The notes beneath the pieces were generated by a model. The model saw only the letters and a program-made list of their open reading frames with translations. It was not told the DNA's origin and did not search any database. A stretch of DNA of 64,000 nucleotides from VRUE01 sp963807425 (GTDB lineage Bacteria > Actinomycetota > Thermoleophilia > Solirubrobacterales > 70-9): NCBI GenBank assembly GCA_963807425.1, contig CAWEBZ010000005.1, positions 1 to 64,000 on the forward strand. Reading direction: 5' to 3'. Positions within the stretch are counted from its first letter, which is position 1. Every line of letters starts with the position of its first letter. Positions 9,209-16,882 of the stretch are shown piece after piece. Made by a program: the position numbers and the translations under genes.

Positions 9209-10018
9209 ATGATCCGCAGTCTTCGCAGCAAGATCAGCTACTCGAACGTGATCGCGACGCTGGCGCTGTTCATCGCCCTCGGTGGCGTAGCGGTCGCCGC
9301 CGGGCTTCCTCCCAACAGCGTCGGCCCCAAACAGCTGAAGCGCGGCGCCGTCACCACCGCCAAGCTGCGCAAGCAGGCGGTGACAAGCGGCAAGCTGGCG
9401 CCGCAGTCGGTGATCGCAGGCAAGCTGGCGGCCAACTCCGTCGGTCCCGGCAACATCGGCAACGGCGCAATCACCTCGTCCAAGCTGGCCAAAAACTCCG
9501 TGATCAACGCGGCGATCGCCAACGGCGTCGTCGGCACGAACAAGCTCGGCAACGAAGTCGTGACGACGGCGAAGCTGGACAACGGCTCGGTGACTACGAC
9601 GAAGCTCGCCAACGACTCGGTCACCGCGGCGAAGCTGAGTGGGGAAGTCGGGCCGCTGCTGGGCACGCTGAAGAGCGGGCAGACGCTGCGCGGGCAGTTC
9701 GCGATCGGCGGCGGGAACGGGGACGCGGTTCAGACCGGCCAGTCCTTCGCCTTCCCGCTCGCGAATACGCCCAAAGCCGAAGTGATCAATCCGGCGACGG
9801 CGACCACCGCAGCCTGCCCCGGCATCACCGGCAGCGGGCAGACACCACAGGCGGCCCCCGGCCAGCTCTGCGTCTACGTCACCAACACGTCGAGCGTCTC
9901 GAGCGCGGGAGTGACGATTCCAGGTGTGGCGCTGACCAGGCTCGGCTTCGGCCTCGAGGCGATCGGCGAAAGCGGCATCTTCTCCGCCGCCGGCCAGTGG
10001 GCGGTAACCGCGCCCTAG
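9209..10018 (+). CDS. Secreted or surface decapeptide-repeat protein
   Basis: A 269-aa protein of unknown function. The ATG has a good AAGGAG site 8 nt upstream. The N-terminus MIRSLRSKISYSNVIATLAL followed by FIALGGVAVAA is a signal peptide or anchor. Residues about 35-125 are tandem decapeptides of the form (A/S)V-T-x-x-K-L-x-x-(N/G), about nine copies, which probably fold as a right-handed beta-helix. The C-terminal 130 residues form a separate domain with two cysteines. I associate this N-terminus and repeat with lineage-specific families in Thermoleophilia. It converges on leuB with a 4-bp overlap. Confidence 0.75.
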   Translation: MIRSLRSKISYSNVIATLALFIALGGVAVAAGLPPNSVGPKQLKRGAVTTAKLRKQAVTSGKLAPQSVIAGKLAANSVGPGNIGNGAITSSKLAKNSVINAAIANGVVGTNKLGNEVVTTAKLDNGSVTTTKLANDSVTAAKLSGEVGPLLGTLKSGQTLRGQFAIGGGNGDAVQTGQSFAFPLANTPKAEVINPATATTAACPGITGSGQTPQAAPGQLCVYVTNTSSVSSAGVTIPGVALTRLGFGLEAIGESGIFSAAGQWAVTAP

Positions 10019-11082
10019 AGCTCGGCCAGCACGGCTTCGGTCACCTCGTCGGTGCCGACCGCGGTCTCCCCCTCGCCCGCCAGGTCCGGGGTGCGGAGGC
10101 CGCGGTCGAGCACCGCGTCCACCGCGCTCTCGATCCGCACCGCGTCGTCGGGCCGGTCGAGACCGTGGCGCAGCATCATCGCCGTCGAGAGGAAGGTGGC
10201 GAGGGGGTTGGCGACACCCTGGCCGGCGATGTCGGGGGCGGAGCCGTGCACCGGCTCGAAGAGGCCGGGATCGCCGTCAGCGCCGAGGCTGGCCGAGGGC
10301 AGCATCCCCAGCGAGCCGGTCAACATCGCTGACTCGTCGCTGAGGATGTCGCCGAAGAGGTTCTCGGTGACGATCACGTCGAAGTCGGCTGGCCGGGAGA
10401 CGAGCTGCATCGCCGCGTTGTCGACCAGCAGATGGTTGAGCTCGACGTCGGGGTAGTCGGGTGCGACGCGGCCGACCGTCTCGCGCCAGAGCCGCGAGGT
10501 CTCGAGCACGTTGGCCTTGTCGACCGAGGTGACGCGAGGAGCCCGGCTCGATCCCTCGGCGCGGCGCTGGGCAGCCTCGAAGGCGGCGCGGGAGATCCGC
10601 TCGATCTCCGCGACCGAGTACTCGCAGGTGTCATGCGCGACGTCGCCGTCGCGGCCGCTGTCACCGAAGTAGATGCCGCCGGTCAGCTCGCGGACGACGA
10701 GCAGGTCGGTGCCAGCGATCCGCTCCTCACGCAACGGGCTGGCGCCGACCAACGCCGGGCTCGGCCGCACCGGCCGCAGGTTGGCGTAGAGGCCCATCCC
10801 CTTGCGCAGGCCGAGCAGGCCCTGCTCGGGACGCGGCGCATCGGGGTCGGTCGTGTCCCACTTGGGTCCGCCGACGGCGCCGAGCAGAACGGCATCGGCG
10901 GCGCGACAGGCCTCGAGCACCTCCTCGGTGAGCGCTGTCCCATGCGCATCGATCGAGCAGCCGCCAATCAGCCGCTGGTCGAACTCGAACTCCCCCAGCG
11001 CTTCCAGCAGGCGCTGGGCGGCGCTGACGATCTCTGGGCCGATCCCGTCGCCGGGCAGCAGCACTATGCGCGGGGCATCCAT
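10015..11082 (-). CDS. leuB: 3-Isopropylmalate dehydrogenase
   Basis: NAD-dependent oxidative decarboxylation of 3-isopropylmalate in leucine synthesis; it may also act on the citramalate route. The protein begins APRIVLLPGDGIGPEI. It has the substrate-binding GLLGLRKGMGLYANLRPVRP, the catalytic RELTGGIYFG, SVDKANVLETSRLWRE, the metal-binding ENLFGDILSDE, and the NAD-binding EPVHGSAPDIAGQGVANP. I chose the ATG at 11082 (355 aa); an in-frame GTG at 11094 is possible. It lies downstream of the methyltransferase gene, separated by a conspicuous stem-loop. Confidence 0.96.
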   Translation of the reverse strand: MDAPRIVLLPGDGIGPEIVSAAQRLLEALGEFEFDQRLIGGCSIDAHGTALTEEVLEACRAADAVLLGAVGGPKWDTTDPDAPRPEQGLLGLRKGMGLYANLRPVRPSPALVGASPLREERIAGTDLLVVRELTGGIYFGDSGRDGDVAHDTCEYSVAEIERISRAAFEAAQRRAEGSSRAPRVTSVDKANVLETSRLWRETVGRVAPDYPDVELNHLLVDNAAMQLVSRPADFDVIVTENLFGDILSDESAMLTGSLGMLPSASLGADGDPGLFEPVHGSAPDIAGQGVANPLATFLSTAMMLRHGLDRPDDAVRIESAVDAVLDRGLRTPDLAGEGETAVGTDEVTEAVLAEL

Positions 11083-11097
11083 CACGCGCGGCACTCT

Positions 11098-11149
11098 AGA
11101 CGTGCCACCGACTATGCGTCCCTATAGGTGCTCAACCAGTGGCACGTCT
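11098..11149. promoter_or_regulatory. Perfect 11-bp stem-loop between methyltransferase and leuB
   Basis: AGACGTGCCAC at 11098-11108 and GTGGCACGTCT at 11139-11149 are exact reverse complements separated by 30 nt. The methyltransferase stop codon lies at 11132-11134, next to the upstream arm in the transcript. No T-run follows on either strand, so it is not a typical intrinsic terminator. It could be an RNA processing or stability element, a Rho-related pause, or an operator. Confidence 0.5.
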
Positions 11150-11905
11150 TGCCTCGATGTTGAGGCGGACGTAGCGGAGCACGAGCGGTTCGGGAAGCTC
11201 CTCGTCGACGGCATCCGTGAAGGGCTCGCGCAGGTCGACCGGAAGCCGCTCGTGATGGGCGGCGAGACCGACGACCGCAACGTACTCACGCGGGTCTTCA
11301 GGTTCGACGATGCGCTCCTCGAGCCAGCAGCGAACGTCGGCGAATCCGGCGCGCCGCAGGCGCCCTTCGGTCTCGGTGGCGGTGGCGTAATGCCAGGGCT
11401 CAGGCCGTCCGGCCAAGTGTCGAGTGAACGGCTCTCGTTGCGAAGCTCGCTTCACCGCCGCGACCCAGTTCTCGACGTTTCCCTCTCCACCGCACTGCGC
11501 CGCAAGGGTGCCGCCCGGCTTCAGGGTTCCGCGCAGCCCGCGAAAGAGGGCATCGTGGTCGAAGATCCAGTGAAAGACGGCGTTCGAGAAGACGGCGTCC
11601 ACCGGTTGGGCCAGGTCGAGCGAGAGCAGATCGGAATGCACCAGGTCGATCCGCTCACCGAAGCCCGCCAGCGCCTCTCGCGCCTCGGCGATCATCGACT
11701 CCGAGCCATCGACCCCAATCACCCGGCCATGGGGCAGCCGCTCGAGCAGCAGCCTGGTCACACGCCCCGAGCCGCAGCCAGCGTCGAGCACGACCTCGTC
11801 CCCGTGCAGGGGCAGGCGCGCGAGGACGTCCTTCGCCCACTCTTCCTGAGGGGCAGCGAGACGATCGTAGGTCTTCGCGTCCCAGTCGGCGGTCGAGCCT
11901 GACAT
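11132..11905 (-). CDS. SAM-dependent methyltransferase, Tam-like
   Basis: A 257-aa class I methyltransferase resembling trans-aconitate 2-methyltransferase. It opens with DWDAKTYDRLAAPQEEWAKD, has the SAM-binding glycine motif VLDAGCGSGRVT, an acidic residue after strand 2 (GVDGSESM), and the Tam-like FSNAVFHWIFDHDALF. It starts 3 bp after leuD and precedes leuB, so it is an integral member of the leucine gene run. Tam esterifies trans-aconitate and yeast Tmt1 esterifies 3-isopropylmalate (family knowledge). A role with the LeuCD isomerase or its side products is therefore an inference. A generic methyltransferase is the alternative. Confidence 0.75.
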   Translation of the reverse strand: MSGSTADWDAKTYDRLAAPQEEWAKDVLARLPLHGDEVVLDAGCGSGRVTRLLLERLPHGRVIGVDGSESMIAEAREALAGFGERIDLVHSDLLSLDLAQPVDAVFSNAVFHWIFDHDALFRGLRGTLKPGGTLAAQCGGEGNVENWVAAVKRASQREPFTRHLAGRPEPWHYATATETEGRLRRAGFADVRCWLEERIVEPEDPREYVAVVGLAAHHERLPVDLREPFTDAVDEELPEPLVLRYVRLNIEARRATG

Positions 11906-11908
11906 GGC

Positions 11909-12472
11909 TCAGAGCGCCGTCGTCACCGGTCCGCGGGAAGTGGCGCCTGAACCCTCGAAGGCGTCGATCGCCGCGCCGTTTCCCAGCGTGATGCCGATGT
12001 CATCGAGGCCCTCTAGCAGGCGGTGCTTGACGTCGGGCTCGACCTCGAACTCGAAGACCCCCGCGGCGCAGTCGACGGTCTGATCGTCGACGTCGATCCG
12101 TGCCTCGCCCGCTTCGGCGACGGCGCGGCAGTGTGCCTCGTCGAGGATCGCCGGCAGCAGCCCGATCTTGGTGCAGTTGGAGTAGAAGATGTCGGCGAAG
12201 GACGGGGCGACGATCGCCTGGAAGCCGAAGTCCTCCAGCGCCCACGGCGCGTGCTCGCGCGAGGAGCCGCAGCCAAAGTTGGCCCCGGTGACGAGGATCG
12301 GGTTCGGCTCCAGCTCGATCTCGCCGTCGCGGATCCAGTCGTAGAAGAGGAACTCGCCGAAGCCGGTCCGCTCGACCCGCTTGAGGAACTGCTTGGGGAT
12401 GATCTGGTCGGTGTCGATGTCGGCGCGGTCCAGCACCGAGACCTTGCCCTCGATCACGTCTATCGGCCTCAT
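11909..12472 (-). CDS. leuD: 3-Isopropylmalate dehydratase small subunit
   Basis: Partner of LeuC in isomerising 2- to 3-isopropylmalate. The 187-aa swivelling-domain protein has DIDTDQIIPKQFLKR, GANFGCGSSREHAPWAL and IVAPSFADIFYSNC, all hallmark aconitase-swivel motifs. The ATG at 12472 lies 2 bp after the leuC stop, consistent with one transcript and stoichiometric translation. A longer open frame upstream is a shadow of leuC. Confidence 0.97.
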   Translation of the reverse strand: MRPIDVIEGKVSVLDRADIDTDQIIPKQFLKRVERTGFGEFLFYDWIRDGEIELEPNPILVTGANFGCGSSREHAPWALEDFGFQAIVAPSFADIFYSNCTKIGLLPAILDEAHCRAVAEAGEARIDVDDQTVDCAAGVFEFEVEPDVKHRLLEGLDDIGITLGNGAAIDAFEGSGATSRGPVTTAL

Positions 12473-12474
12473 CT

Positions 12475-13860
12475 TCAGCTCCAATCCCTGATGTCGACGA
12501 AGTGCCCCTCGATCGCCGCCGCGGCGGCCATCCTCGGGCTGACCAAGTGCGTCCTGCCGCCCTTGCCCTGGCGGCCCTCGAAGTTGCGGTTCGAGGTCGA
12601 GGCGCAGCGCTCGCCCTCGATCAGGATGTCGGGGTTCATGCCGAGGCACATCGAGCAGCCCGCCTCGCGCCATTCGAAGCCGGCAGCGCGGAAGACGTCG
12701 TGCAGGCCCTCGGCTTCGGCATCCGCCTTCACCTGCTGGGAGCCGGGCACGACCATCGCCCGCACGGAACCGGCGACCTTGCGGCCATCGACGATCTCCG
12801 CCGCCTCGCGCAGGTCCTCGATCCGCGAGTTGGTGCAAGAGCCGATGAAGACGCGTTCCGGCGCCACCTCGGTCATCGGCGTGCCGGGCCGCAGCCCCAT
12901 GTAGGTGAGGGCGCGTTCTGCGGACTCGCGATCGGCGGGCGAGTCCATCGCCGTCGGGTCGGGGACCGCGTCGGTGACCTCGACCACCATGCCGGGATTG
13001 GTGCCCCAGGTCACCATCGGCGAGATTGCCGATGCGTCGACCTCCACCTCGGTGTCGAAGCTCGCGCCCTCGTCCGTGGGCAACTGGCGCCAGCGGGCGA
13101 CCGCGGCGTCGAAGTCCTGGGGAGCGGCGGCGCGTCCCCGCACCCACTCGAAGGTGGCCTCGTCGGGGGCGATCATCCCGGCACGGCCGCCGCCCTCGAT
13201 CGTCATGTTGCAGATCGTCATCCGCCCCGGCATCGCGAGCGCCTCGATCGCCGGGCCGGCGTACTCGACCGCGTGACCGACCATGCCGCCGGTGCCAACG
13301 CGGCCGATCGTCGCCAGGATCAGGTCCTTCGGCGTGACGCCGGCACCCAGCTCTCCCGCGTAGGAGATCCGCATCGTCTTCGGCCGCTTCTGGACCAGGC
13401 ACTGGGTCGCAAGCACGTGCTCGACCTCGGAGGTGCCGATGCCGAAGGCCAGGGCGCCGAAGGCACCGTGGGTCGAGGTGTGGCTGTCGCCGCAAACGAT
13501 CGTCATCCCCGGCTGGGTCACGCCGAGCTCGGGACCGATCACGTGGACGATGCCCTGACGGTCGGAGCCCAGCGAGTAGATCGGGATGCCGAACTCCTCG
13601 CAGTTGCGCTCCAGCGTTTCGACCTGGACGCGGGAGAGCTCGTCGGCGATCAGGCGCGCCGCCATGGTGCCGTCGGTGGGGACGTTGTGGTCGGCGGTGG
13701 CGATCGTCTTGTCGGGGCGGCGCACCTCGCGGCCGGCAAGGCGCAGGCCGTCGAACGCCTGCGGTGAGGTCACCTCGTGGACCAGGTGCAGGTCGATGTA
13801 GATCAGCCCGTCGGAGACCTCGTGCGCCTCCCAGAGCTTGTCGAACATGGTTTGCGGCAT
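12475..13860 (-). CDS. leuC: 3-Isopropylmalate dehydratase large subunit
   Basis: Aconitase-family large subunit carrying the [4Fe-4S] cluster. Cluster cysteines are C342 (FIGSCTNSRIEDL), C402 and C405 (GCSMCLGMNPD). VCGDSHTSTHGAFGALAFGI is also diagnostic. The chosen ATG at 13860 (MPQTMFDKLW, 461 aa) has AAGGAGG five bases upstream and shares its first base with the stop of the XRE-cupin gene (TGATG). A GTG one codon earlier is possible. Gene order on the minus strand is XRE-cupin, leuC, leuD, methyltransferase, leuB. Confidence 0.97.
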   Translation of the reverse strand: MPQTMFDKLWEAHEVSDGLIYIDLHLVHEVTSPQAFDGLRLAGREVRRPDKTIATADHNVPTDGTMAARLIADELSRVQVETLERNCEEFGIPIYSLGSDRQGIVHVIGPELGVTQPGMTIVCGDSHTSTHGAFGALAFGIGTSEVEHVLATQCLVQKRPKTMRISYAGELGAGVTPKDLILATIGRVGTGGMVGHAVEYAGPAIEALAMPGRMTICNMTIEGGGRAGMIAPDEATFEWVRGRAAAPQDFDAAVARWRQLPTDEGASFDTEVEVDASAISPMVTWGTNPGMVVEVTDAVPDPTAMDSPADRESAERALTYMGLRPGTPMTEVAPERVFIGSCTNSRIEDLREAAEIVDGRKVAGSVRAMVVPGSQQVKADAEAEGLHDVFRAAGFEWREAGCSMCLGMNPDILIEGERCASTSNRNFEGRQGKGGRTHLVSPRMAAAAAIEGHFVDIRDWS

Positions 13861-14465
13861 CACGACCTCCTTAGGCCTGCGGCGATCACGGCGAGGAAGC
13901 GGGTCGGCTCCTCGCCTTCGTTCTCGAAATGGTGGGGCAGGTCCGCGTCGAAGGTGACGCTGTCCCCCTCGTTCAGCTCGTGGCGGGTGCCATCGACAAT
14001 CAGCACCAGCGTGCCTGTCAGCACGACCGCAGTCTCGCGGCTGCCCGGCTCGTGCATCGGCGGGTCGTCCCGGCCACCGGTAGTCGCGCCGGCATCCAGC
14101 GCGTGCAGCGAAACGTCGGCCCGCTGCCCGGGCAGCGGGGGCGTCAGCTCCTCGACGCGGTGACCGCCACGCTCGGAGCCGCGGCGCTCTCCCGCCCGGC
14201 TGACCGCGACGTGCTCGCCCTCGTCCAGTCGCAACAGCTGCGACAGCGTCAACTCGAGCCCAGCGGCGATCTTCGCCGCAACCGCCAAAGTCGGGCTCGT
14301 CTCCCCCCGCTCGACCTGCGAGAGCATCGGGGCGCTGACACTCGATTGCTCACCCAGGTCGCGAAGCGACAGCCCCATTGCCTCGCGCAAGGCCCGCACC
14401 CGGTCGCCAATCGCCGGTGCATTGACGGCCGCGCTCTTGATATTCCCGGGCAAAACGGTTGACAT
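13860..14465 (-). CDS. XRE-family regulator with C-terminal cupin domain
   Basis: A 201-aa regulator: helix-turn-helix at about residues 19-75 (RVRALREAMGLSLRDLGEQS, SAPMLSQVERGETSPTLAV) joined to a cupin at about 130-195 (ETAVVLTGTLVLIVDGTRHE, DSVTFDADLPHHFENEG). Such proteins usually bind a small ligand in the cupin and repress nearby metabolic genes. Its stop overlaps the leuC start, so it is translationally coupled to leuCD, which makes a pathway-specific leucine regulator plausible. An imperfect palindrome lies 7 bp upstream of its ATG and could be its own operator. The ligand is not readable from sequence. Confidence 0.88.
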   Translation of the reverse strand: MSTVLPGNIKSAAVNAPAIGDRVRALREAMGLSLRDLGEQSSVSAPMLSQVERGETSPTLAVAAKIAAGLELTLSQLLRLDEGEHVAVSRAGERRGSERGGHRVEELTPPLPGQRADVSLHALDAGATTGGRDDPPMHEPGSRETAVVLTGTLVLIVDGTRHELNEGDSVTFDADLPHHFENEGEEPTRFLAVIAAGLRRS

Positions 14466-14471
14466 TACGCT

Positions 14472-14489
14472 TGTACGTTATCACATACA
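14472..14489. promoter_or_regulatory. Candidate operator upstream of XRE-cupin gene
   Basis: On the minus strand TGTATGT-GATA-ACGTACA is a 7-4-7 inverted repeat with one mismatch, 7-24 bp before the ATG. It is AT-rich compared with its surroundings and overlaps the stop of the upstream gene. This position fits autoregulation of the XRE-leuCD operon. No binding evidence is possible from sequence alone. Confidence 0.45.
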
Positions 14490-15032
14490 TCCTTGTTTTA
14501 AGTTCACCACAGCAAGATGACTGGCCAGAAGCCCGAAGAGGGATTCCAAGGTCTCGTCGGCCTTCTCTTCTCGCGCGATAGAAGGGAAACCGTCTTTGTC
14601 CTCCCAATGCCAGCAACCGCCCCGAAGGTACTCGCGCAGCGGCCCGGTGGCAGATGGAGCGCTGGATTCAACCTGCAGTTCGCCGTTGACCGGTATGAAG
14701 ACGCAGACCAGTCCTGGTGACCACTCGCCAATCTGGCCGGGCCCCGACGCCCGCGAGGTGAAGACCTTCCAGCCAATGAACCTCCTCTTCCGCCCCTGCC
14801 CTTGCCAGCAGAGCTCGATGTCCCGATTGCGCTGTTCCTTTAGCGCTGCGACCGAGGCATCCTGAGCCGAGCGGAGCATCGCAATGGCGTCATCCGCCTC
14901 GGGTATCAACGCCTCAGCCAGGTTCGCATGCTCGGCCTTTGTTTCCTCATATTCGTGCCGGCCAGCCTCCTGGCGTTCGGCGCGCGATCTCAGCTCGGCT
15001 TCCTTAGCCTCTAGTCGCTCCCTGAATCCCAT
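14481..15032 (-). CDS. Hypothetical protein with N-terminal coiled coil
   Basis: A 183-aa protein I do not recognise. Residues 1-85 are charged and helical (FRERLEAKEAELRSRAERQE and on), probably a coiled coil. Residues about 90-170 look like a compact mixed domain with three tryptophans and a cysteine (GCWHWEDKDGFPS). No signal peptide or membrane helix is visible. It lies between leuA and the XRE gene on the same strand, ending 15 bp before the XRE ATG. Codon use looks normal apart from a slightly lower GC at its 3' end. Confidence 0.6.
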   Translation of the reverse strand: MGFRERLEAKEAELRSRAERQEAGRHEYEETKAEHANLAEALIPEADDAIAMLRSAQDASVAALKEQRNRDIELCWQGQGRKRRFIGWKVFTSRASGPGQIGEWSPGLVCVFIPVNGELQVESSAPSATGPLREYLRGGCWHWEDKDGFPSIAREEKADETLESLFGLLASHLAVVNLKQGCM

Positions 15033-15078
15033 TCTTCAGATCCACCCCTCTTGATTTCTTGCGAGCATCGTCATCCAT

Positions 15079-16665
15079 TCAAGGACCAGGCGTGCGCTCT
15101 ACCGCTGCCTCCGCCGTCGCAGCCTCGGCCTCGCGGATCGCGGCCCCCTCGAGGGCGTTGGAGAGCGCGCGCACGTAGGCGCGGGCGGAGGCCTCGAGGA
15201 TGTCGGTGGCGACGCCCTGACCGGTGGCCAGACGGCCGGCGGCGCGCAGCATCACCGTCACCTGGCCGAGGGCGTCCTCCCCCCCGGTCACCGCCTCGAC
15301 CGTGTACTGACGCAGATCGCACTCGGTCGCAGTCGCCTTCTGGATCGCGTGGAAGATCGCGTCGACGGGGCCGTCGCCGCTCGACTCGCCCACTGACTCC
15401 TCGCCCGACGGCATCTTCACCGCGACCTTGGCCAGTGGCTCGCGCCGCGAGCCCGCCTCGACCTCAAACCAGGACAGCTCGTGGGCGTCGTCCTTCTCTC
15501 GCATCTCATCGGAGACGATCGCCTCCAGGTCGAGCGCGGTGACCTGCTTCTTGCGGTCGGCGATTTCCTTGAAGCGCTTGAAGGCTGCGTTGAGCGCATT
15601 GCCCTCGACCTTGAAGCCGAGCTGCTCCAGCGCATCGCGCAGGGCATGACGGCCGGAGTGCTTGCCGAGCACGATCGAGTTCGACTCGAGGCCGACTTCG
15701 GTCGCGTCCATGATCTCGTAGGTGGTGCGCTCCTTCAGCACGCCGTCCTGGTGGATCCCGGACTCGTGGGCGAAGGCGTTACGGCCGACGATCGCCTTGT
15801 TGGGCTGGATCGCGTAGCCGGTGAGGCGCGAGACCATGCGACTGGTGCGGGCCAGCTCGCGAGTGTTGATGTCAGTGCTCAGCCCATGTGCGTCCTGGCG
15901 GGTGCGGACCAACATCACGATCTCCTCCAGTGAGCAGTTGCCGGCACGCTCGCCGATTCCGTTGACGGCGCACTCGACCTGACGCGCCCCGGCCAGGACG
16001 CCGGCGTAGGAGTTGGCGACCGCCAGGCCCAGGTCGTCGTGACAGTGAACCGAGGTCTCGACCTCGCGCAGGGCGGGGACCAGCTCGTAGAGGCGGCGGA
16101 AGTACTCCGCGTACTCCTCCGGCGTCGTATACCCAACCGTGTCGGGGATGTTGACCACCGTGGCGCCCTCTTCGACCGCGATCGCACACACTTCGGCGGT
16201 GAACTCGACGTCGGCACGGGTCGCGTCCATCGGCGAGAACTCGACGTCGTCGCAGTAGGACTTCGCCAGTGTGACTGCCGCTCGGGCTTGGCCCTTGACA
16301 TCCTCGCGATCAGTCTGCAGCTGGTGCTCGATGTGGATGTCGGAGGTGGAGATGAAGGTGTGGATGCGCGGGCGCTGGGAGTCCTTGATCGCCCCCCAGG
16401 CGGCGTCGATGTCAGCCTTGTGCGTGCGGGCCAGGCCGCACACCACCGGCCCCTCGACGTTGCGGGCGATCGCCTCGACCGCCTCGAAGTCACCCGGCGA
16501 GGTAATCGGAAAGCCGGCCTCGATCACGTCGACGCCGAGCCGTGCCAGCTGCTGCGCGATCTCGACCTTCTCCGCCGTGTTGAGCGAGATCCCAGGCGAC
16601 TGCTCGCCATCGCGAAGAGTGGTGTCGAATATGTGGACGCGGTTTGCGTCGGCTGCGGGTGTCAC
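15079..16665 (-). CDS. leuA: 2-Isopropylmalate synthase
   Basis: First committed step of leucine synthesis: acetyl-CoA plus 2-oxoisovalerate to 2-isopropylmalate. At 528 aa it is a full-length LeuA type. It has FDTTLRDGEQSPGISL, the metal ligands in SVHCHDDLGLAVANSYAG, GIGERAGNCSLEE, NAFAHESGIHQDG, and the C-terminal leucine-binding regulatory domain from about residue 370 (VEAVTGGEDALGQVTV). The start is a GTG at 16665 behind a long purine ribosome site (GAGGAGAAGGAG then AAGG). That site is the predicted target of the leader described at 16674-16791. Confidence 0.97.
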   Translation of the reverse strand: MTPAADANRVHIFDTTLRDGEQSPGISLNTAEKVEIAQQLARLGVDVIEAGFPITSPGDFEAVEAIARNVEGPVVCGLARTHKADIDAAWGAIKDSQRPRIHTFISTSDIHIEHQLQTDREDVKGQARAAVTLAKSYCDDVEFSPMDATRADVEFTAEVCAIAVEEGATVVNIPDTVGYTTPEEYAEYFRRLYELVPALREVETSVHCHDDLGLAVANSYAGVLAGARQVECAVNGIGERAGNCSLEEIVMLVRTRQDAHGLSTDINTRELARTSRMVSRLTGYAIQPNKAIVGRNAFAHESGIHQDGVLKERTTYEIMDATEVGLESNSIVLGKHSGRHALRDALEQLGFKVEGNALNAAFKRFKEIADRKKQVTALDLEAIVSDEMREKDDAHELSWFEVEAGSRREPLAKVAVKMPSGEESVGESSGDGPVDAIFHAIQKATATECDLRQYTVEAVTGGEDALGQVTVMLRAAGRLATGQGVATDILEASARAYVRALSNALEGAAIREAEAATAEAAVERTPGP

Positions 16666-16673
16666 GGGTCCTT

Positions 16674-16761
16674 CTCCTTCTCCTCTTAGTTCGAATGACC
16701 TTGTCTCTCGCGGCTCTCGCGCCGCCCAGCGCTATTCCCCCCGAGGGGGGAGGAGAAGGAG
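16674..16761 (-). promoter_or_regulatory. leuA translational attenuator: leucine codons pair with ribosome site
   Basis: In the minus-strand transcript, CUCCUUCUCCUC (16761 to 16750, codons 11-14 of the leader peptide, all leucine) is the exact reverse complement of GAGGAGAAGGAG (16685 to 16674), the purine tract in front of the leuA GTG. A ribosome stalled on those codons would hide the first segment and free the leuA site. Fast translation would let the 12-bp helix form and block leuA. Small GC hairpins (CCCCC/GGGGG and GCGGC/GCCGC) lie between the segments. Confidence 0.7.
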
Positions 16762-16791
16762 TAGCGCGAGGCTGTCGAGCCGGTACGTCAT
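16732..16791 (-). CDS. leuL: leuA leader peptide
   Basis: A 19-codon ORF, MTYRLDSLALLLLLPPRGE, ending 66 bp before the leuA start. Seven of 19 residues are leucine, with five in a row at positions 10-14 (CTA CTC CTT CTC CTC), the hallmark of a leucine attenuator leader. The upstream GGGCGG gives only a weak ribosome site. The frame continues open further upstream, but the ATG at 16791 is the sensible start given the position and the leucine run. The symbol is by analogy with enterobacterial leuL; no homology is implied. Confidence 0.72.
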   Translation of the reverse strand: MTYRLDSLALLLLLPPRGE

Positions 16792-16882
16792 TCGCCGCCC
16801 GAGCTTAGCGTAGGCTGCCGCCATCGGCAACGAAGGCTCGGCAACTCCGATACCCCGGTCCACCTGGCTTGCCCTCATCGCG

